Source: Meloidogyne chitwoodi (taxonomy: Eukaryota > Nematoda > Chromadorea > Rhabditida > Meloidogynidae). From it: a stretch of 64,000 bases of DNA. A program made the position numbers and the translations under genes. The notes beneath the pieces are model-generated. The model ran no database searches. It saw only the letters and a list, made by a program, of their open reading frames with translations, and was not told the origin of the DNA. The stretch is taken from contig JACZZP010000002.1 in assembly GCA_015183035.1 (NCBI GenBank), forward strand, positions 186,001 to 250,000. Direction: 5' to 3'. Positions 1-11,800 of the stretch are shown piece by piece (the first letter of the stretch is position 1; each line of letters begins with the position of its first letter).

Positions 1-263
1 TTAAAATTTTTTTTATAAAAGCTTCCGGTGAAGTTATCTTTTCTTTAAAAATTAATTATTTAAAAAGAATAAATATTTTTAATTCATTTAAATTGTTATT
101 TTTAATTTGTTAAAAAATCAAGAAAAAATTTTCAAATTTTAAAATGTCAAAAATAAAAATATTACAAAATGCCAAAATTTAAAAATGTCCAACTCCCCAT
201 TATTTTATTTTTAATAATTTTATTTAATTTAATTAAAAAGGTCTATCATCAATTAATAATAAT
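1..263. other. AT-rich window edge, no gene seen
   Basis: This stretch is mostly A/T homopolymer runs with a short stretch resembling the 'aaaatgtcaaaa' motif that recurs in introns of this window. I see no coding exon in it. It presumably contains the 5' flank of the transporter that begins just downstream. Confidence 0.5.
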
Positions 264-3200
264 ATGGCAATACAAATACACCCAAAAAAGAATTCCAGTG
301 AGGATATTCAATCCTCAACTTATCGTTGGTTTCTTTCCTATAGAATGATGACTGCAAGTATGCTTTGCCTTTGCTTTGCTAGGCAAAAATTTGAATTTTT
401 TTTAATTTTTTACTTAAAATTTTTTTCAAGTGTTCACATGATGAATGCAAATTTAGGAATGGCAATGTAAAAATTAAAAAAAAATTTTTTAATTAATATT
501 TTTAAAAAAGGGTATGTATGGTAGATGATGATTATTTGCCTTCACTTAAAAATGATAGTAATAAAGACAACGGCAAATCCACCAAGAAGAATTTTACGCA
601 AATGTTTGGTGTTGCCCCAAGAGTGCATTGGTCATCAGAAGTTGGTTTAAAAATGTCACAACCCCAAAAATATTACAAAATGTCACAACCCCAAAAATAT
701 TACAAAATGTCACAACCCCAAAAATATTACAAAATGTCACAACCCCAAAAATATTACAAAATGTCACAACCCCAAAAATATTACAAAATGTCACAACCCC
801 AAAAATATTACAAAATGTCACAACCCCAAAAATATTACAAAATGTCACAACCCCAAAAATATTACAAAATGTCACAACCCCAAAAATATTACAAAATGTC
901 ACAACCCCAAAAATATTACAAAATGTCACAACCCCAAAAATATTACAAAATGTCACAACCCCAAAAATATTACAAAATGTCACAACCCCAAAAATATTAC
1001 AAAATGTCACAACCCCAAAAATATTACAAAATGTCACAACCCCAAAAATATTACAAAATGTCACAACCCCAAAAATATTACAAAATGTCACAACCCCAAA
1101 AATATTACAAAATGTCACTACTCCAAAAATATTACAAAATGTAAATATCTTTCAGGATCAAGGCTGGATTTTTGCAGCTTTTAATGCAGGCCTTCTCTGT
1201 ATGATATTTACTGGATTTTTAGCAGACAAATTTAATGCAAAATGTTTTTTTTTATAAAAAAAATTTTTTTTAATTTTATTAAAATTAAAGATATGATTAT
1301 TGTCAGTGTTTTATTAGCTTCAATAGCAAATATTGCTATTCCCTTAACTTCTACCTTTAGGTAAATTAATTAATTTTAATTTATTTTCCCCTTCTTTTTT
1401 TTAAGTGTCGCCTATGCAATAGCTGCACGCTTTATGGTTGGCCTTGCTGAAGCTTTGCTACAACCTGCTATTAATTCATTGGTTACTCGTTGGTTTCCAG
1501 CATCTGAAAGGTCACACGCTTTAGGATTGGCTACAGGAGGAAGACAATTTGGTTAGTTTTTGAAGAAAATGGCAAGAAATGCCATAAATGGCAAAGAAAT
1601 GCCATAATTGGCAAAGAAATGCCATATAATAAAATGCCATATTTGGCAAATTATTACAATAATAACAAAAAATTAAGGTACTCTACTAATTATTCCAACA
1701 GCTGGAGCACTCTGTGCTCAAAACATTTTTCTTGGTGGATGGCCTTCAATTTTTTATGTTTCTGCTTTTTCTGGTCTCGTATTCGTTTTAATTTATATTT
1801 TGGTTGGGGCAGACAAGCCTAGCAAACAAAATTGTATTTCCAGTGAAGAATTGGCGTAAGTTAAAAAATTGGCAGAAGTATGCCATAAATGGCAAATAAT
1901 GCCATTTTCTTCAAATACTCAACTTTCCCTTTTTCTTTCTACAGATTCATTACAGTAGCCAATTCATTAGAACAGATGGGCCAAAAGCGTATAAATCGCA
2001 AAGTTCCATGGAAAAATATTCTAAAATCTCCCCCAGTATGGGCAGCATTAATCTCAGTTGTTTGTCACGAATTTCCATTAATGACAATGATTATGTTTTT
2101 GCCTGCTTATTTACATGATGTTCATCATTATGACTCTACACAAAATGGAATTTATAGTGTAAAAAAATTTTTTAGAGGAGGAATTGGCAAAATGGCAAAA
2201 TATGCCATGCCATAAAATTGGCAAAATGGCAAAATATGCCATGCCATAAAATTGACAAAATATGCCATGCCATAACATTGACAAAATATGCCATGCCATA
2301 AAATTGGCAAAATGGCAAAATATGCCATGCCATAACATTGACAAAATATGCCATGCCATAAAATTGGCAAAATGGCAAAATATGCCATGCCATAACATTG
2401 ACAAAATATGCCATGCCATAACATTGACAAAATATGCCATGCCATAAAATTGGCAAAATGGCAAAATATGCCATGCCATAACATTGACAAAATATGCCAT
2501 GCCATAACATTGACAAAATATGCCATGCCATAAAATTGGCAAAATGGCAAAATATGCCATGCCATAACATTGACAAAATATGCCATGCCATAACATTGAC
2601 AAAATATGCCATGCCATAAAATTGGCAAAATGGCAAAATATGCCATGCCATAACATTGACAAAATATGCCATGCCATAAAATTGGCAAAATGGCAAAATA
2701 TGCCATGCCATAACATTGACAAAATATGCCATGCCATAACATTGACAAAATATGCCATGCCATAAAATTGGCAAAATGGCAAAATATGCCATGCCATAAC
2801 ATTGACAAAATATGCCATGCCATAAAATTGGCAAAATGGCAAAATATGCCATGCCATAACATTGACAAAATATGCCATGCCATAAAATTGGCAAAATGGC
2901 AAAATATGCCATGCCATAACATTGACAAAATATGCCATGCCATAACATTGACAAAATATGCCATGCCATAAAATTGGCAAAATGGCAAAATATGCCATGC
3001 CATAACATTGACAAAATATGCCATGCCATAAAATTGGCAAAATGGCAAAATATGCCATGCCATAACATTGACAAAATATGCCATGCCATAACATTGACAA
3101 AATATGCCATGCCATAAAATTGGCAAAATGGCAAAATATGCCATGCCATAACATTGACAAAATATGCCATGCCATAACATTGACAAAATATGCCATGCCA

Positions 3201-5530
3201 TAAAATTGGCAAAATGGCAAAATATGCCATGCCATAACATTGACAAAATATGCCATGCCATAAAATTGGCAAAATGGCAAAATATGCCATGCCATAACAT
3301 TGACAAAATATGCCATGCCATAACATTGACAAAATATGCCATGCCATAAAATTGGCAAAATGGCAAAATATGCCATGCCATAACATTGACAAAATATGCC
3401 ATGCCATAACATTGACAAAATATGCCATGCCATAAAATTGGCAAAATGGCAAAATATGCCATGCCATAACATTGACAAAATATGCCATGCCATAACATTG
3501 ACAAAATATGCCATGCCATAAAATTGGCAAAATGGCAAAATATGCCATGCCATAACATTGACAAAATATGCCATGCCATAAAATTGGCAAAATGGCAAAA
3601 TATGCCATGCCATAAAATTGACAAAATATGCCATGCCATAACATTGACAAAATATGCCATGCCATAAAATTGGCAAAATGGCAAAATATGCCATGCCATA
3701 ACATTGACAAAATATGCCATGCCATAAAATTGGCAAAATGGCAAAATATGCCATGCCATAACATTGACAAAATATGCCATGCCATAACATTGACAAAATA
3801 TGCCATGCCATAAAATTGGCAAAATGGCAAAATATGCCATGCCATAACATTGACAAAATATGCCATGCCATAACATTGACAAAATATGCCATGCCATAAA
3901 ATTGGCAAAATGGCAAAATATGCCATGCCATAACATTGACAAAATATGCCATGCCATAAAATTGGCAAAATGGCAAAATATGCCATGCCATAACATTGAC
4001 AAAATATGCCATGCCATAACATTGACAAAATATGCCATGCCATAAAATTGGCAAAATGGCAAAATATGCCATGCCATAACATTGACAAAATATGCCATGC
4101 CATAACATTGACAAAATATGCCATGCCATAAAATTGGCAAAATGGCAAAATATGCCATGCCATAACATTGACAAAATATGCCATGCCATAAAATTGGCAA
4201 AATGGCAAAATATGCCATAATTAAAATAATTAATTTTAAAAAATTTTAGGCTCTCCCAACTTTAGCCTTGTGGATAAGCAAAATAACCTCAAGCTGGTTA
4301 AATACATGGCTACAGGAAAATACAAAGTGGGGTGTTTCCTGTATTTCTAGGATACTTAATGCCATTGGTAAAAATTAATTTTACTAAAAATTTCAAAATG
4401 TCAAAAATCTCAAAATGTCAAAAATGTCAAATTTTAAAATTTTATAGGCTCAATAGGACTTTCACTGTTCATGTTGGGAGCAACATTCTTAGATTCGTCA
4501 AGGGCATCATTAGCTGTTGTCCTCCTCTGTTTTTCCATGTTTTTCACAGGATTGCATACCCCAGGCTGTCAGGCAGCCTTAGTGGCTATTGCACCCGCCT
4601 TTTCAGGTAATTTAGTTTAATTTTTTTTTAATTTATTTTTAAATTAATTTAAGGTGCTATAACAGGGATAACCTTCTTTTTTGTTGCAATAAGTGGTAAA
4701 AATTAATTTTTTTAATTTTTTAAAATTAATTTTTGCGTCCTTTCCATACAACACTACCCAGTTGGATTTTTATTTTATAACTTGAGAATGCGAAAACTTT
4801 TAAAGCTAATTTTGATATCATTCGATAGGGAATTGAATTTACTATAAAATAGTCAAAAATTAATTTTTTAGGTTAATAAACAAAAAAGTTGTTGGCAAAA
4901 AACTACAATTTTAAGCCTTTTTTGAAGGTTTTTGCCCCTCAACTTTTTTGTCATTTTCTTAAAATTTTTGATTTTTATATAATTTTGTAGCTAATTTTAT
5001 CCTCTATCCAGCAATAACAAATTTAATTTGAAAGGTCTAATTATTGTCAAGTTAGAACACAACTGGGTAGCGACACAATTGCTTTAATTCTCTCATTTTT
5101 CTTAGGCATAATAAATCCTGGAATGACTAAATTAATAGTCCAAAATGGTTCTGCCTCGGAATGGAACATTGTTTTCTACATTTCTACGTTTATTGGATTG
5201 ATTCCTGTAGTCGTTTTTAGTTGGTTAGACATTTTGAAAATTTTTTAGTAAATTGGACATTTTGAGAATTGGACGTTTTGAAAATTCTGACATTTTTGGA
5301 ATTGGACATTTTAAACAAAATTAATTTTTTAATAGTTGGGGCTCAGCAGATATACAAATTTGGGCTCGTGGACCGTCTTCGGCCGCTTCAACAATTTCGT
5401 GTCCTACATTGGCAACAATAGAGTCAATCAGTGAGGGGAAAAATGGAGAGGTAAGGAGAAATAAAATTAAAAAAATAATTTTAAATTTCAACAGAAAGAA
5501 CATTGTCAAAAAATTAAAGAAAAATATTAA
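264..5530 (+). CDS. SLC17-family anion/phosphate transporter (MFS), multi-exon
   Basis: Major-facilitator transporter of the SLC17 type (sodium/phosphate, sialin and vesicular glutamate transporter relatives), expected in a membrane. Exons join smoothly by eye: 264-382, 431-466, 511 to about 638, about 1156-1243, 1291-1360, 1406-1551, 1678-1855, 1945-2158, 4250-4367, 4448-4606, 4654-4695, 5106-5223, 5336-5450 and a short last exon ending in TAA at 5530. Seen motifs: NLGMAMVCMV early, a short DQGWIFAAFNAG helix followed by GFLADKF (the MFS loop 2-3 signature), RFMVGLAEALLQP, and a late FVAISGIINPGMTKLIV plus WGSADIQIWA near the end, as in SLC17 C-termini. The segment between the first two helices is short, as in the phosphate-type members. 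Intron 1 appears to use a GC donor. If the last intron is retained, the frame runs on to 5618. Substrate cannot be told from sequence. Confidence 0.85.
651..1143 (+). repeat. 27-bp minisatellite, 18 copies, in SLC17 intron
   Basis: Eighteen almost perfect head-to-tail copies of a 27-bp unit with core gtcacaaccccaaaaatatt; only the last copy differs visibly (two bases). It lies between the exon ending about 638 and the acceptor before 1156, so it is intronic. Because 27 is a multiple of three and the unit has no stop, three long fake reading frames run through it. The same core recurs in introns of the QNG1 and WDR19 genes. Confidence 0.95.
1561..1640 (+). repeat. Short tggca/tgcca inverted-repeat array in SLC17 intron
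   Basis: Four alternating atggc / gccat words give a self-complementary A/T array inside the intron 1552-1677. It is related by its words to the large satellite at 2178-4219 and to the array at 48095 in the sulfatase gene. A shorter piece lies at 1865-1905. Confidence 0.7.
2178..4219 (+). repeat. 2-kb composite satellite of 26- and 34-bp units in SLC17 intron
   Basis: The whole intron 2159-4249 is filled with two interleaved unit types: a 26-bp unit (atgccatgccataacattgac core) and a 34-bp unit (same start, then ataaaattggcaaaatggc). They alternate in blocks of one or two 26-mers per 34-mer, so higher-order periods of 60 and 86 bp arise. Copies are nearly identical, with only one or two substitutions visible (for example near 3614). 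On the reverse strand none of the three frames has a stop for about 680 codons, which produces three overlapping fake ORFs. Confidence 0.95.
4754..5071. mobile_element. Fold-back (MITE-like) element, family P1, in SLC17 intron
   Basis: A 318-bp imperfect palindrome bounded by the perfect 11-bp inverted pair ctacccagttg / caactgggtag. The arms carry atcattcgatag with ttactataaaatag on the left and a diverged counterpart on the right; the centre pairs aaaaaagttgttggcaaaaaa with a tttttgcccctcaacttttt stretch. No coding capacity. Related palindromes occur near 21.1, 21.9, 29.6 and 51.5 kb. Confidence 0.7.
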
Positions 5531-5799
5531 AAAGAAAAAAATAAATAAAAGATCTCAAAATAAAATGAAAAAAAATGTTCCACATTTTCAAGAGCCTATT
5601 AGCCCTTGTAAAAAGTAAAAAAATTTGTAAAATAAATTTTAAATAGAAAATTTCTTTATTAAGGTTAATTAGTAAAAGCGGTCAGATAACAGCTTGGAAA
5701 CCGCGAAAAAAATTTTTTATTAAAAAAATAAATAAATTAAACCTCAAAGTTGAGAAAGTCCAAATTGAAAAATCCAAAAAATTTCAAATTCCAAAAATT

Positions 5800-7703
5800 T
5801 CAATAAAAAATTGACCGACACTTGTGAAACGGAATTTTTAGTTCAATCTCTTCAGCATTTTTGCGTCTATAAAAAATTAATTTAAAAAAAAATTAAAATA
5901 AAAAAACCTCCACAACCATAGCCAAACGTCTACATCAATAGAATTAAATTTATTTAAGCGTTTTAATACTTCCGGATTAATTAAATTATTTTTTGCAGGA
6001 GAATTAATTATTTTTTTAATTTCAGCGAGAATAAGCTAAAAATAAATAAATATTTATTTTAAAGTTTCTTTAAAATTCCAGGAATTTCCGAAAATTTTTA
6101 CGTTCTGGAAATAAACTTTCCGGAAAGTTCAAAATTCCGGAAAAGTAAAAATCTCCGGAAAGTTCATAATCTCCGGAAAATTAAAAATTTCCGGAAAGTT
6201 AGAATTTCCGGAAAGTTCAGAATTTCCGGAAAATTAAAAATTCCAAACCTCACAAGCTTCAATAGAAAATCCTCTAATTTGAACTTCTTCTTCACTATTA
6301 CATTTTATCAATTTATTATTTGATAGCAATTCCATAATAACATTTCCATACTCTAATACACCCAAATAAGCAAGTGCTTGTGGTACTCGATAATCGGCAA
6401 ACATTGTTAGAGTATTTATATCATAAAAATCAGCATTTGAATCTTTTCCGAGTAGACAGGAATAAATATCGGCAACCAGAATTTGTGCTCTTTTAAGAAA
6501 TGAAACTGAAAATTGACATTTTGTAATATTTTTGGAGTTGTGACATTTTGAAATATTTTTGGGGTTGTGACATTTTGTCATATATTTGGGGTTGTGACAT
6601 TTTGAAATATTTTTGGGTTGTGAAATTTTGTAATTCTTACCTTTACGTCCATGATAATCCGCAAAATCTCGAAAGTTTGGAAAATTTTCAAAAATTAATT
6701 CAAGTAATTTGACCGCACTTTTGGAACATTTTAAAATACAATTGTAAAAAGATCCTTGAAATTTCTTTAATTAAAAAAATATTTTTCGATTAAATTATAT
6801 TTACTTCATTAAGGATTTTCCCATTCTCCCGGATCATTTCCAAACGTTCGTTTAGCATAGAAAGAGGAATATCTGAAATTTGGAAATTTTAAAATTTTGG
6901 TTGTTTTAAATTGAGATATTTCAAAAAATTGAAATTTTTTTTGAAAGGATCAGATATTTCCAGTTAGGGTTGAAATTCAGAGTGGATGTATTTTAGACCG
7001 TTATTACTGAAAAATCCACAAAATATCCTAACCCAAAAAAAATCAATAAAAAAAAGAACAACCATTATCTCCTTGAAAGATTTCTTCCATCTTTTTTTCA
7101 TCAATATTTGCCATATAATGAGCAGATGTGAGAGGAATCCCCTTTTCAATAGCACGATTAACTGCTTGACAAAGACCAAAATAACCACTTTAAAATTTTC
7201 TTTGTAAAAATTTTAATTTAAAAAACCTTTGTGTTGTGCCTTTGTGTGTAATCTAATATGTTTAAATTAATTAAAAAATAATTTTTATAAAAAACCTCCC
7301 AATGCCTATTCTCATCATTTTCCCAAAATGAAAAATTAATTGTGTCAACAAAGAAAATCCTAAAATAAAATTTTGAAATAAAATAAACAAACAAACCAAT
7401 CAACTGCTTCTTTATCAGCATTTTTAGGTTGAAATTCGCACTCTCCGAAATTTAAATCGTCAAGTTGACTAATGGTAGAATTACAAATCTTTTAAATTAA
7501 ATTTTTTAATATTTTTAAATTTAAAAACCTTTTCCGCAACCTTAACAACAGCCATTTCATTCAACTTAATTAAATTTGAGTCAGTATTTTTAGCTATCCA
7601 TTTGGCAGAATCTCTGGGGTTCAAAACATCTGTGAAATTTAAATAGAGATTTTCTTTAATTCAAACCTTGAAAAATAAAATTGTTGCTAAAATTGGAACT
7701 CAT
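5800..7703 (-). CDS. QNG1: Queuosine 5'-phosphate N-glycosylase/hydrolase (queuosine salvage protein, C9orf64/DUF2419)
   Basis: Queuosine salvage enzyme: family members release queuine from queuosine 5'-phosphate so that it can be reused for tRNA modification. Exons on the minus strand, N to C: MSSNFSNN start (7703), NPRDSAKWIAKNTD, FFVDTINFSFWEND, YFGLCQAVNRAIEKGIPLTS, IPLSMLNERLEMIRENGK, GSFYNCILKCSKSAVKLLEL with FPNFRDFADYHG, then LKRAQILVADIYS and TMFADYRVPQALAYLG, and a last exon ending ELKIPFHKCRSIFY. These are the characteristic blocks of the family in the right order, including the NFSFW block and the TMFADYRVPQ block. The basic/aromatic C-terminal ending is also typical. Introns are 40-150 bp; the one at about 6517-6640 holds copies of the 27-bp minisatellite. 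Length near 330 residues fits the family. Confidence 0.88.
6517..6625 (-). repeat. 27-bp minisatellite copies in QNG1 intron
   Basis: About four copies of the unit seen at 651-1143, here in the opposite orientation relative to the plus strand (tttttggggttgtgacattt core), with one truncated unit. It lies directly beside the exon that starts LKRAQIL and is intronic. Confidence 0.85.
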
Positions 7704-7972
7704 TCTTCTAAAAATTGATAATTAAATAACGATAGACGCCTAAAACAATTTGCATAAAAATCAGTAGAAAATTTAAATTAAAAATAGGCTGTAAATACTC
7801 AAATGTTCTCTGACTGTTTAACAAAAAATATAAAAAAGAGACCATTTTATTGCAGTCGTTTCATCGTCAAAAATATTTTAATTTTTCAATAAATATTTTC
7901 TTTTTTCTTAAAAGTATAAATAAACTTTTTTAATTATATTTAATTTATCCAATATTTTTTAAATACATAAAT

Positions 7973-8552
7973 TTAATTCTTTTCATCTTTATAATTTTCT
8001 TCTTTTTGTTTATTAAGTTCAAGTATCATTTCTCCCTTTGCTTTAAGCTCAGACATAAGTTGCCTCCTTCGTTGACCTGATTTTTTAGCTTTTTTCTCAA
8101 TTTCTGCTTTTATTTTTTCAAATTGAACGGAATAACTGTTTTCTCCATTTAATTGTTTATCCACTTCAATCTAATTTTTATTTTATTTTTTAAGAAAAAA
8201 ACAAAAAAAAAACCTTTAATCGTTCATAAGCAATTTTAACGTTTTCTCTTAGCACTCTAGATTGATGTACCTTAAGTTTTGTGATATTTTAACTAATTTT
8301 TCATTTTTAACTTACTTTAACAGTACAACCACTAGGTTTATGTTTTAGCAAAACTGCATTACTTGCTGAATTAACACATGAACCTCCAGGACCCCATCCT
8401 CTAATATATTGTTCTTCACAATCATTTGGTAATATTTGTGGAAATTTGTAGTTTTTTAATAACTTTTTTGCTTTTGAAGAAGAGGAGAATCGAATAAAAA
8501 TATTTTGTTTTGTGAATAAAGAAAGGGGAAAATGCGAGAATATTAGTGACAT
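7973..8552 (-). CDS. Mitochondrial translation release factor in rescue (MTRFR/C12orf65-like), GGQ replaced by GGS
   Basis: Short RF-1/prfB-domain protein of the MTRFR type, expected to act in mitochondria in release or rescue of stalled ribosomes. Three exons: 8552 to about 8311, about 8271-8213, and about 8173-7973 (stop TAA). The N-terminus is rich in Ser/Lys/Phe and could be a mitochondrial presequence. Then come EEQYIRGWGPGG, NSASNAVLLKHKPSG and VHQSRVLRENVKIAYERLK, followed by NGENS and a long Lys/Glu-rich tail, matching human MTRFR block by block including the NGENS junction. The catalytic GGQ is read here as Gly-Gly-Ser (Ser codon TCA at 8379-8381). That would be expected to abolish peptidyl-tRNA hydrolysis if conserved mechanism applies. 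Confidence 0.82.
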
Positions 8553-8814
8553 TTATTGACTAAAAATGATAGAAAATTATTTCTCTTTTTCTCCTACACA
8601 AAAATAACGAAATATTAAAATACAAAATCTAATTTGACAAAATGCCAAAAATACAAAATGTCAATAGTATAAAATGTCAATATACAAAACGCCAAAAAAT
8701 TACTTTTAAATATTCCTGTTACTTGGTAACCAGAGAAATCCCATTAAAAATTAAGTTTTTCTTCTAAATTTATTTAAAAAATATTTATTATTAAATTATA
8801 CATCCATTATTAAC

Positions 8815-11800
8815 ATGAAAGTAGGTGTTTAAAATAATTAAAATTAAAAAAATTTTAATTTTATGTCAGTTACTTTTTCGCGAACACAATCCTCAGTTAT
8901 ACGGCAATGGCCCTTTAATTTTTGAATGGCGGCCCGGTGGAAATAATATTGTGGTCGCTGGATCCAGTGGTGTTGTAAGAGTTTTTAACAGATACAATGA
9001 AGTTACTGAAGAGTTTAATATTAATGAGTAAGTTTGTTTTTTCCGGAACTAATTTTAAAGAAAAAAGTTTATTTTTCAAGTATTTTCCTGAAAACAGGCG
9101 TATTTATTATTGTAAAACTGGCTAAGTTTTATTTCAACCTTTTTAATAAAACATAAGGGCGGTAATGGTTAAGTTGGTAACAACTTTGCTTTGTGTGGAG
9201 AGCTTTCAGGAATTAAATGTTTATGCTAATTACTATTTTCTGGGATGGATTCGGCCACATTATTACTAATTAGAATTTAATAATTAATTAAAAAATAATT
9301 ATTTTCTAGCGAAGTAAGCGCACTTGCTTGGGATTCTCAGGGTGATTTGCTTGCAATTGTAAATGCTCGAACTTCAGCTTTAGTTGTCTATGAAAGTTCT
9401 TCCGGGCAGATACTTACAGTGGACATTTCGACAGGAGCAAAAGCAGTGCCAACAGTACTAAGGCAAAATAAAAATTAAATTAAATATAATTTATTTAAAT
9501 ATATAGTTGGAATCCACATAGAGCACTTCTTTTAATTGGTGATAATCGTGGAAATTTTATTTTATTTGATTATCTTCTTTCCAGGTAGTTAATCCCTCGG
9601 GTTACACGATTTTACTTTATTTAAAATAGAAAAGTACCAATAATGGGAAAACATCAACGTTCAATCCGCACATGTGCGTGGAACAAAGAAGGCTCTCTGT
9701 TCGCCCTGGGCTCGGATGATACTCAAATAACCATAAATAACGCAGAGGGTGAAACAATGAGTACATTTTCTTGTAATGGAGAGATTATTGAATTAAAATT
9801 TGCTAATTTTCGGAATATGGGCTCTGATCGTTTTGAAGATTATGTAAGACATTTTGGGACAAAATGCCATTAATTTAAAAACAGATTAGTGCAATAATTG
9901 CTCACAAAAATTTAATGATTGTTCGATTAACTGACCCTGAACACCCCACAAATTTACAATTTCAAGAAAGATATGGAAATCTAGTGAGTACTGTATGGTT
10001 TGGTAATGGGAATTTACTTGTTGGATTTGATGCTGGATTTATTGTTTGTCTTTCTGTAAGAAATTTAAATATTTTAATTAAATAAAATTAAATTATAAGG
10101 CGGAACGTTCCTCAGATGCCATTTCACAAGAATTATTCTCTATACAGGAATATAAAAATGGACTTAATTTTTTATGTGTTAATGAAACATTGTTTCGATT
10201 ATTTTCTATTGGAGATAATTTGTTAGTTAAAAATTTTAATTTATTATTAATATTCTGATTTTATAGAATGAAGAGTAGAGAATTGAACAATTTGTATGTT
10301 TAATTTTATATTAAATTCTGATTGTGTTTTCTTTTGAAATTCTGATTGTATGTTTTTCTTAAATTCTGATTTTGTGTTTTCTTTTTAAATTCTGATAGTT
10401 TCTTTTGAAATTCTGATTTTTATTTTTAAATTCTGGTTTTTTATTTTGTATATAAATTCTGATTATGAATGAAAATATAAGGAAAACACATTAAAAATAA
10501 ATTCTGATTTTGTGTTTTCTTTATAAATTCTGATTTCCAATTTATCAATTCTGATTGTGTTTTTGTGTTTTTAAAAATTCTGATTTTTTTTCTACTTCTT
10601 TTTATTCTCAAGAGGAGAAATAGTAGACATTGTTGACGTTGATTCCGATGGGAGTGGCCTTTTAAAATTAGCGTGTTCTGAAGATGGTTCAATGACTTCA
10701 GTCACTTCCCGTTCTGGCGCTTTATGTGTTTATTGTGTGTTTTTTATTTTAATTATAATTTTTATTTTATTTTTAAAATTTTTAGTGACTCGTTTACCAA
10801 TGTTGGCATCAGCTTCTCCAAATTTAATAGCTGTTCTTGCCTCTCTTTCAGAAATTAGTATTTATCAGGATGGAAATATTGTAAAAATTTTATAATTATT
10901 TATTTTTAAATTATATTCTGGAAAAATATTAATTTTACATTATTATAAGGATATGAGACAGATTCTTAGTATGCCCCCTTATAACGAGTTTTAATTAAAA
11001 TAAATAAACTTTTTTTCTAGCAACCTTCACAAAGTTTAAATATTAAATTAGAGCCTTCTTTGGTTGCTGTAGGAGTAAGTTTATTTTTTTAATTTCCAAA
11101 ACTTTTCTTTTTATAGGCTAAACATATAACTATTGTTCTCAACAATAAAGCTTGGTTTTACGAAATTAAAAAAAACACAAATATTTTTTTATATGAACAT
11201 GATTATATTACTGTAATATTTAAAGTTGAAATATTTTTTTAATTTTTTAAATTTAGACTATTATTAAAATGAAATTGAGTAAAGATATAGTTATGACAAG
11301 GCTAGATAGACGGGTGCAGCTACACAAAGTGAATTTTAAAAATTGAATTAATTAAAATTATTAAATAATGAAAACCTCTAGTCACTATAACCGGATTTTC
11401 TTAAATTTTTAAATTAAAATTTTTTTAAAGATTATCCGTGAAGCATCTTCTACCGTTACTTCTACATCAGCACCCATTCCTCCAATCTCTAACGACGTAT
11501 TTTTCCCTGACTGTAATGAAAATGCTGTCCAAGATGATTCAATCTCAGACTCAGATTTGGCAGAAAAATTTTTTATTTACTCAACAAAAAAGCATTTTCT
11601 TTATTATTATTCTTTGGCATATAATCGTTTTGTTTCCGATTTTCGACATTCTGTGGAAATTAAAGCTTTGTTCTGCGAACCTGACGGGATACGATGCCTT
11701 TTTCTTGGTTAGTAACCTTCTTTGCTTAAATGTCCTTTCTATTGGAGAGTGCTTCTATATTAGAATTTTTACAATTTAAATTGAAACAAAGTGTTTTAAT

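Noticed and set aside
518..1257. Three long ORFs over the 27-bp array ([18 protein letters not shown] and reverse repeats)
   Set aside because: The array is between a well-matched splice donor and acceptor of the SLC17 gene. The frames arise because a 27-bp unit without stops is read in each phase.
2111..4218. Three overlapping ~680-codon reverse-strand ORFs (MAWHIL/FCQCYGM repeats)
   Set aside because: They are translations of the satellite in three frames; no non-repeat coding sequence adjoins them.
2178..4219. CRISPR-like array
   Set aside because: Units are contiguous with no unique spacers, and the genome is eukaryotic.
5318..5620. Minus-strand ORF MTMFFLLKFKII... over the SLC17 last exons
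   Set aside because: Antisense shadow of the transporter's C-terminal exons.
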